This document shows positions 14,166 to 16,234 of a DNA stretch of 16,234 nucleotides, in pieces. Each line of letters opens with the position of its first letter. Within the stretch, counting starts at the first letter, position 1. The stretch comes from JAVBKA01 sp031546715 (GTDB taxonomy: Bacteria; Bacillota; Clostridia; Oscillospirales; UBA929), in assembly GCA_031546715.1 (NCBI GenBank), contig JAVBKA010000094.1:1-16234 (forward strand), written 5' to 3'. Under the pieces are notes generated by a model. That model searched no databases and had not been told where the DNA came from. It saw nothing but the letters and a program-made list of their open reading frames with translations. Position numbers and translations under genes: made by a program.

Positions 14166-14202
14166 GCGGCTGTCCCCCCGACCATTCGGTGAGGACAGCC
14201 GC
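14166..14202. terminator. Probable hairpin terminator between convergent operons
   Basis: GCGGCTGTCC (14166-14175) pairs with GGACAGCCGC (14193-14202), and CCGA with TCGG may extend the fold inside. It lies between the stops of the anti-sigma gene (14124) and the monooxygenase gene (14248). No clear T-run follows on either strand, so efficiency is uncertain. Confidence 0.55.
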
Positions 14203-14247
14203 TTGCAATCTGTGTATACGCCCTCAGAACCGCCGCAACGCACCTAC

Positions 14248-14541
14248 CTAATTTACTTTCACGCCCTCATAAATACTAAACCCGCCTGCGCCTGCTGTTA
14301 AATCAGCAGACGCTTCCATCAGTGCTTTAAAGTGCGGGGTTTGCATATGCGCATTAAGAGCCTCTTGTGATTGCCATTCCTCGACAAAGGACAGTTTGCA
14401 GTCATCTTCTGTGCTCGCATAAAGAACATAGGAAACGTTTCCGCTTTCTTTTCTCGTTTCGGAAATGCAATTTTGCGCAGTTTCAATGTATTTTGAAGCC
14501 ATACCCGGCTTTACTATAACATTTGCAATTACTACAATCAT
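14248..14541 (-). CDS. ABM-domain (YgiN-like) monooxygenase
   Basis: The 97-aa protein is a one-domain member of the antibiotic biosynthesis monooxygenase family, a dimeric ferredoxin-like fold. It opens with VVIANVIVKPGMASKYIE, then the helix and strand SGNVSYVLYAS and FVEEWQSQEALNAHMQTPHF, the most conserved block of the family, whose His residues face the pocket. The C-terminal strand is GGFSIYEGVKV. Relatives oxidise quinols or aromatic compounds or break down haem; the substrate here is not evident. AAGGAGA (14555-14549) supports the ATG at 14541. It begins 16 bases after the phosphohexomutase stop and is probably cotranscribed, though a functional link is unclear. Confidence 0.9.
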   Translation of the reverse strand: MIVVIANVIVKPGMASKYIETAQNCISETRKESGNVSYVLYASTEDDCKLSFVEEWQSQEALNAHMQTPHFKALMEASADLTAGAGGFSIYEGVKVN

Positions 14542-14557
14542 TTTTAGTTCTCCTTTA

Positions 14558-15967
14558 CTACAGCCCCAAGAAATCTCTGACCATTTCGCAGCACTTACGA
14601 GCCTCGTTTATATCAGACATTTCGCAGAAAATGCGCAGCAGTGGCTCGGTTCCTGAGAAGCGCACGATAATCCAGCCGTTTTTGAAGTACACCTTGCAGC
14701 CGTCTAAGTAAGAAACTTTTTCAATCTCATGAGGGAAGTCAGGCAGTTTTTTCTCTTCAAAAATTGTGCGCATAAGCTCCCACTTTTTCTCTACTGAGAA
14801 AGAGTAATCGCACTCTGCCATTTGATGGTCACCAAATTCATTGGTGATATCCTCTAAAATAGTCGCAAGGTTTTTATTTGTCACTGCCATCATTTCGCAA
14901 AGCAAGGCAGCGGCGTAGATGCCGTCTTTACCGGAAATATGTCCTCTAACAGTCAAGCCGCCTGAGCTTTCTCCACCGATAACAGCGTCAACCTCCTGCA
15001 TTTTTGAGGAAACATGCTTAAAGCCTACAGGAACTTCATAGCATTTTTGACCAAAGCTTTCTGCAACCTTGTCTAATAGATGCGTTGTTGCAATATTGCG
15101 GACGGCGGGACCGCTCCAACCTTTGTACTTTACCAAATAATAATACAGCAAAACTAAAATGTCGTTGGGGTGGAGAAAACGTCCTTTTTCGTTGATAACG
15201 CCAAGTCTGTCGGCGTCGCCGTCAGTGGCGATACCAATATCGCGGCGGTGGTCCACTACAAAGCTAGTCAGTGACTTAAGTGTGTCAATGTTTGGTGTGG
15301 GCAGCTTGCCGCCGAACAGTGTGTCGTGACGGTCGTGAATAACATCAACGTCGCAGCGTGCGGTCATTAAAATAGTCTGCAGTGACGTTTGTGAAACGCC
15401 GTACATTGGGTCAAGGGCAACCTTAAGTCCGCGATTGCGAATTGCGCCCATGTCCAAAAAGCCGATTATGCTGTCGATATATTCGTTGATAGGGTTAATG
15501 ATAGTCACAGCACCTGATTGCAGGGCTTTTTCGTAGTCAACACGACCAACAGGCTCATTTGCAAGCTCGTTTATATAGCTCTCTAAAACGTCCGTAACAG
15601 TTTCGTCAGCATCACGTCCGCCTGCTGTAAACACCTTAACACCGTTGTAAATTGCGGGGTTATGGCTTGCCGTCAGAGCTAGACCGTAGGGAAGCTCCAT
15701 TTTTTTAACTGTAAACATAATAAGGGGAGTTGGTGCGGCTTTGTCAATAATTCTGCATGGAACTTTTTCAAAGGCAAACACCTCTGCCGCCCAATATGTG
15801 GCTTCTGCGGATAAAAATCGTCTGTCATAACCTATGCAGACACCTTTGTCCGCAACGCCTTCGCTTTTCATTTTGCGGCAAATCGCGCGAGCGAGCTGTG
15901 ATACATTATCTCTTGTAAAACCATCGGCAATTACGGCGCGCCAACCGCCTGTTCCAAATTTAACCAT
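14558..15967 (-). CDS. Phosphoglucomutase/phosphomannomutase family enzyme
   Basis: The 469-aa enzyme shifts phosphate between C1 and C6 of a hexose, feeding sugar nucleotides for envelope or storage polysaccharides. All family loops are present: FGTGGWR at the start (4-10), the phosphoserine loop TASHNP (99-104, Ser101), the metal loop DGDADRLG (249-256), the sugar loop GGESSGG (331-337) and the phosphate loop RFSGTEPLLRI (436-446). It lacks the GlmM-type opening (FGTDGVRG), so glucosamine mutase is less likely; glucose or mannose specificity cannot be decided. AAGGAG (15980-15975) precedes the ATG at 15967. Its promoter is shared back-to-back with the cbiM-like gene. Confidence 0.95.
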   Translation of the reverse strand: MVKFGTGGWRAVIADGFTRDNVSQLARAICRKMKSEGVADKGVCIGYDRRFLSAEATYWAAEVFAFEKVPCRIIDKAAPTPLIMFTVKKMELPYGLALTASHNPAIYNGVKVFTAGGRDADETVTDVLESYINELANEPVGRVDYEKALQSGAVTIINPINEYIDSIIGFLDMGAIRNRGLKVALDPMYGVSQTSLQTILMTARCDVDVIHDRHDTLFGGKLPTPNIDTLKSLTSFVVDHRRDIGIATDGDADRLGVINEKGRFLHPNDILVLLYYYLVKYKGWSGPAVRNIATTHLLDKVAESFGQKCYEVPVGFKHVSSKMQEVDAVIGGESSGGLTVRGHISGKDGIYAAALLCEMMAVTNKNLATILEDITNEFGDHQMAECDYSFSVEKKWELMRTIFEEKKLPDFPHEIEKVSYLDGCKVYFKNGWIIVRFSGTEPLLRIFCEMSDINEARKCCEMVRDFLGL

Positions 15968-16004
15968 ATGTTCACTCCTTAGTTATTTTTAGTCTACTTT
16001 AACA

Positions 16005-16033
16005 AATATAACACGACAAGTATAAACTTGCAA
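16005..16033 (-). promoter_or_regulatory. Promoter of the phosphohexomutase-monooxygenase operon
   Basis: On the minus strand TTGCAA (16033-16028), a 17-bp spacer and TATATT (16010-16005) lie about 38 bases before the start at 15967. The -35 hexamer is self-complementary and also fits the divergent promoter. Confidence 0.65.
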
Positions 16034-16056
16034 TAATTATCTAAGTATGGTATCAT
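16028..16056 (+). promoter_or_regulatory. Promoter of the cbiM-like gene
   Basis: TTGCAA (16028-16033), 17 bp and TATCAT (16051-16056), with TG one base before the -10, precede the start at 16090 by about 34 bases. The leader is too short for a cobalamin riboswitch. Confidence 0.6.
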
Positions 16057-16089
16057 AAAGGACAATAAATTTTATCAAGGAGAATGCCC

Positions 16090-16234
16090 ATGCATATGTC
16101 AGACGCTTTGATTTCTCCCGCTGTCGGCATTGCCACTCTCGCCGCTGGCACAGGAATCGGAGCATATTCAGTTAAAAAGCTTGGTCTTTCAGATAAAAGT
16201 GTACCACTAATGGGCGTCATGGGTGCATTTGTTT
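16090..16234 (+). CDS. cbiM: CbiM-like cobalt/nickel ECF transporter S component, 5' end only
   Basis: The window ends after 48 codons. The sequence opens MHMSDALISPAVGIATLAAG and continues to PLMGVMGAFV, the characteristic N terminus of CbiM, including the His2 metal-coordinating site formed by the free N terminus (Met-His-Met). CbiM is the substrate-binding membrane subunit of the CbiMNQO energy-coupling transporter for cobalt (nickel in NikM). AAGGAG (16077-16082) sits seven bases before the ATG at 16090. That His2 must follow the initiator Met supports this start over the ATG at 16096. Partner genes would be expected downstream. Metal choice between cobalt and nickel cannot be settled from this fragment. 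Confidence 0.88.
   Translation, partial: MHMSDALISPAVGIATLAAGTGIGAYSVKKLGLSDKSVPLMGVMGAFV

Noticed and set aside
14783..15967. GlmM (phosphoglucosamine mutase) as the identity of the phosphohexomutase
   Set aside because: The opening FGTGGWR differs from the GlmM FGTDGVRG pattern, and there is no cdaA/cdaR neighbourhood.
16034..16089. Cobalamin riboswitch before cbiM
   Set aside because: The leader after the -10 is only about 34 bases, far too short for the aptamer.
1..16234. CRISPR arrays, tRNA or rRNA genes
   Set aside because: No regularly spaced direct repeats and no tRNA- or rRNA-like sequence were seen on either strand by reading.

Overview
The window looks like a chromosomal segment of a low- to mid-GC Gram-positive anaerobe of the Clostridia type. 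This is inferred from strong GGAGG-type Shine-Dalgarno sites, sigma-A promoters with 17-bp spacers, GTG/TTG starts, and the families present: DUF4003, a DUF4179 anti-sigma protein beside an ECF sigma factor, an ABC-F ATPase, CbiM and a lipoprotein binding protein. A methyl-accepting chemotaxis protein suggests a motile cell. The species cannot be named from the sequence.

Region 1 (1 to about 3.9 kb) reads as the right-hand end of an integrated mobile element. It has an unknown 117-aa gene, a large serine recombinase with two dyads around its promoter, and a two-gene operon with its own strong promoter. That operon pairs a 361-aa ABC/AAA-type ATPase with an overlapping 164-aa protein carrying a D-x12-E-x-K nuclease-like signature, and is the best candidate in the window for an undescribed defence-like system. 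The element runs directly into the 3' remnant of a NodB-type polysaccharide deacetylase. A 29-bp imperfect palindrome sits exactly where the deacetylase homology begins (centre about 3912) and is the obvious candidate for the recombination junction. The left end of the element and the 5' part of the deacetylase are not in the window. The remnant carries an unusual tail with 12 cysteines.

Region 2 (4.4-7.6 kb, minus strand) is a two-gene operon: a FecB/BtuF-like lipoprotein binding protein followed 21 bp later by a chemotaxis receptor. No permease or ATPase is adjacent, so the pair may sense a metal chelate rather than import it.

Region 3 (7.6-10.0 kb) holds an Fpg/Nei-family protein (+) that lacks the catalytic N-terminal proline, then convergently a VOC-family protein and a DUF4003 gene (-) joined by an ATGA overlap. 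The DUF4003 gene is split by a one-base frameshift. A 21-bp-stem bidirectional terminator separates the two directions.

Region 4 (10.0-12.3 kb) holds a 107-bp palindromic repeat, then an antibiotic-resistance-type ABC-F ATPase (-) with a roughly 190-nt leader that has features of an attenuator.

Region 5 (12.3-14.2 kb) is an ECF sigma factor gene, whose best start is an ATC codon, followed by a DUF4179 membrane-anchored anti-sigma protein.

Region 6 (14.2-16.2 kb) is a phosphoglucomutase/phosphomannomutase and ABM-domain monooxygenase operon (-), diverging from the start of a CbiM-like cobalt/nickel transport gene (+, cut by the window end). The two divergent promoters appear to share one palindromic -35 hexamer.
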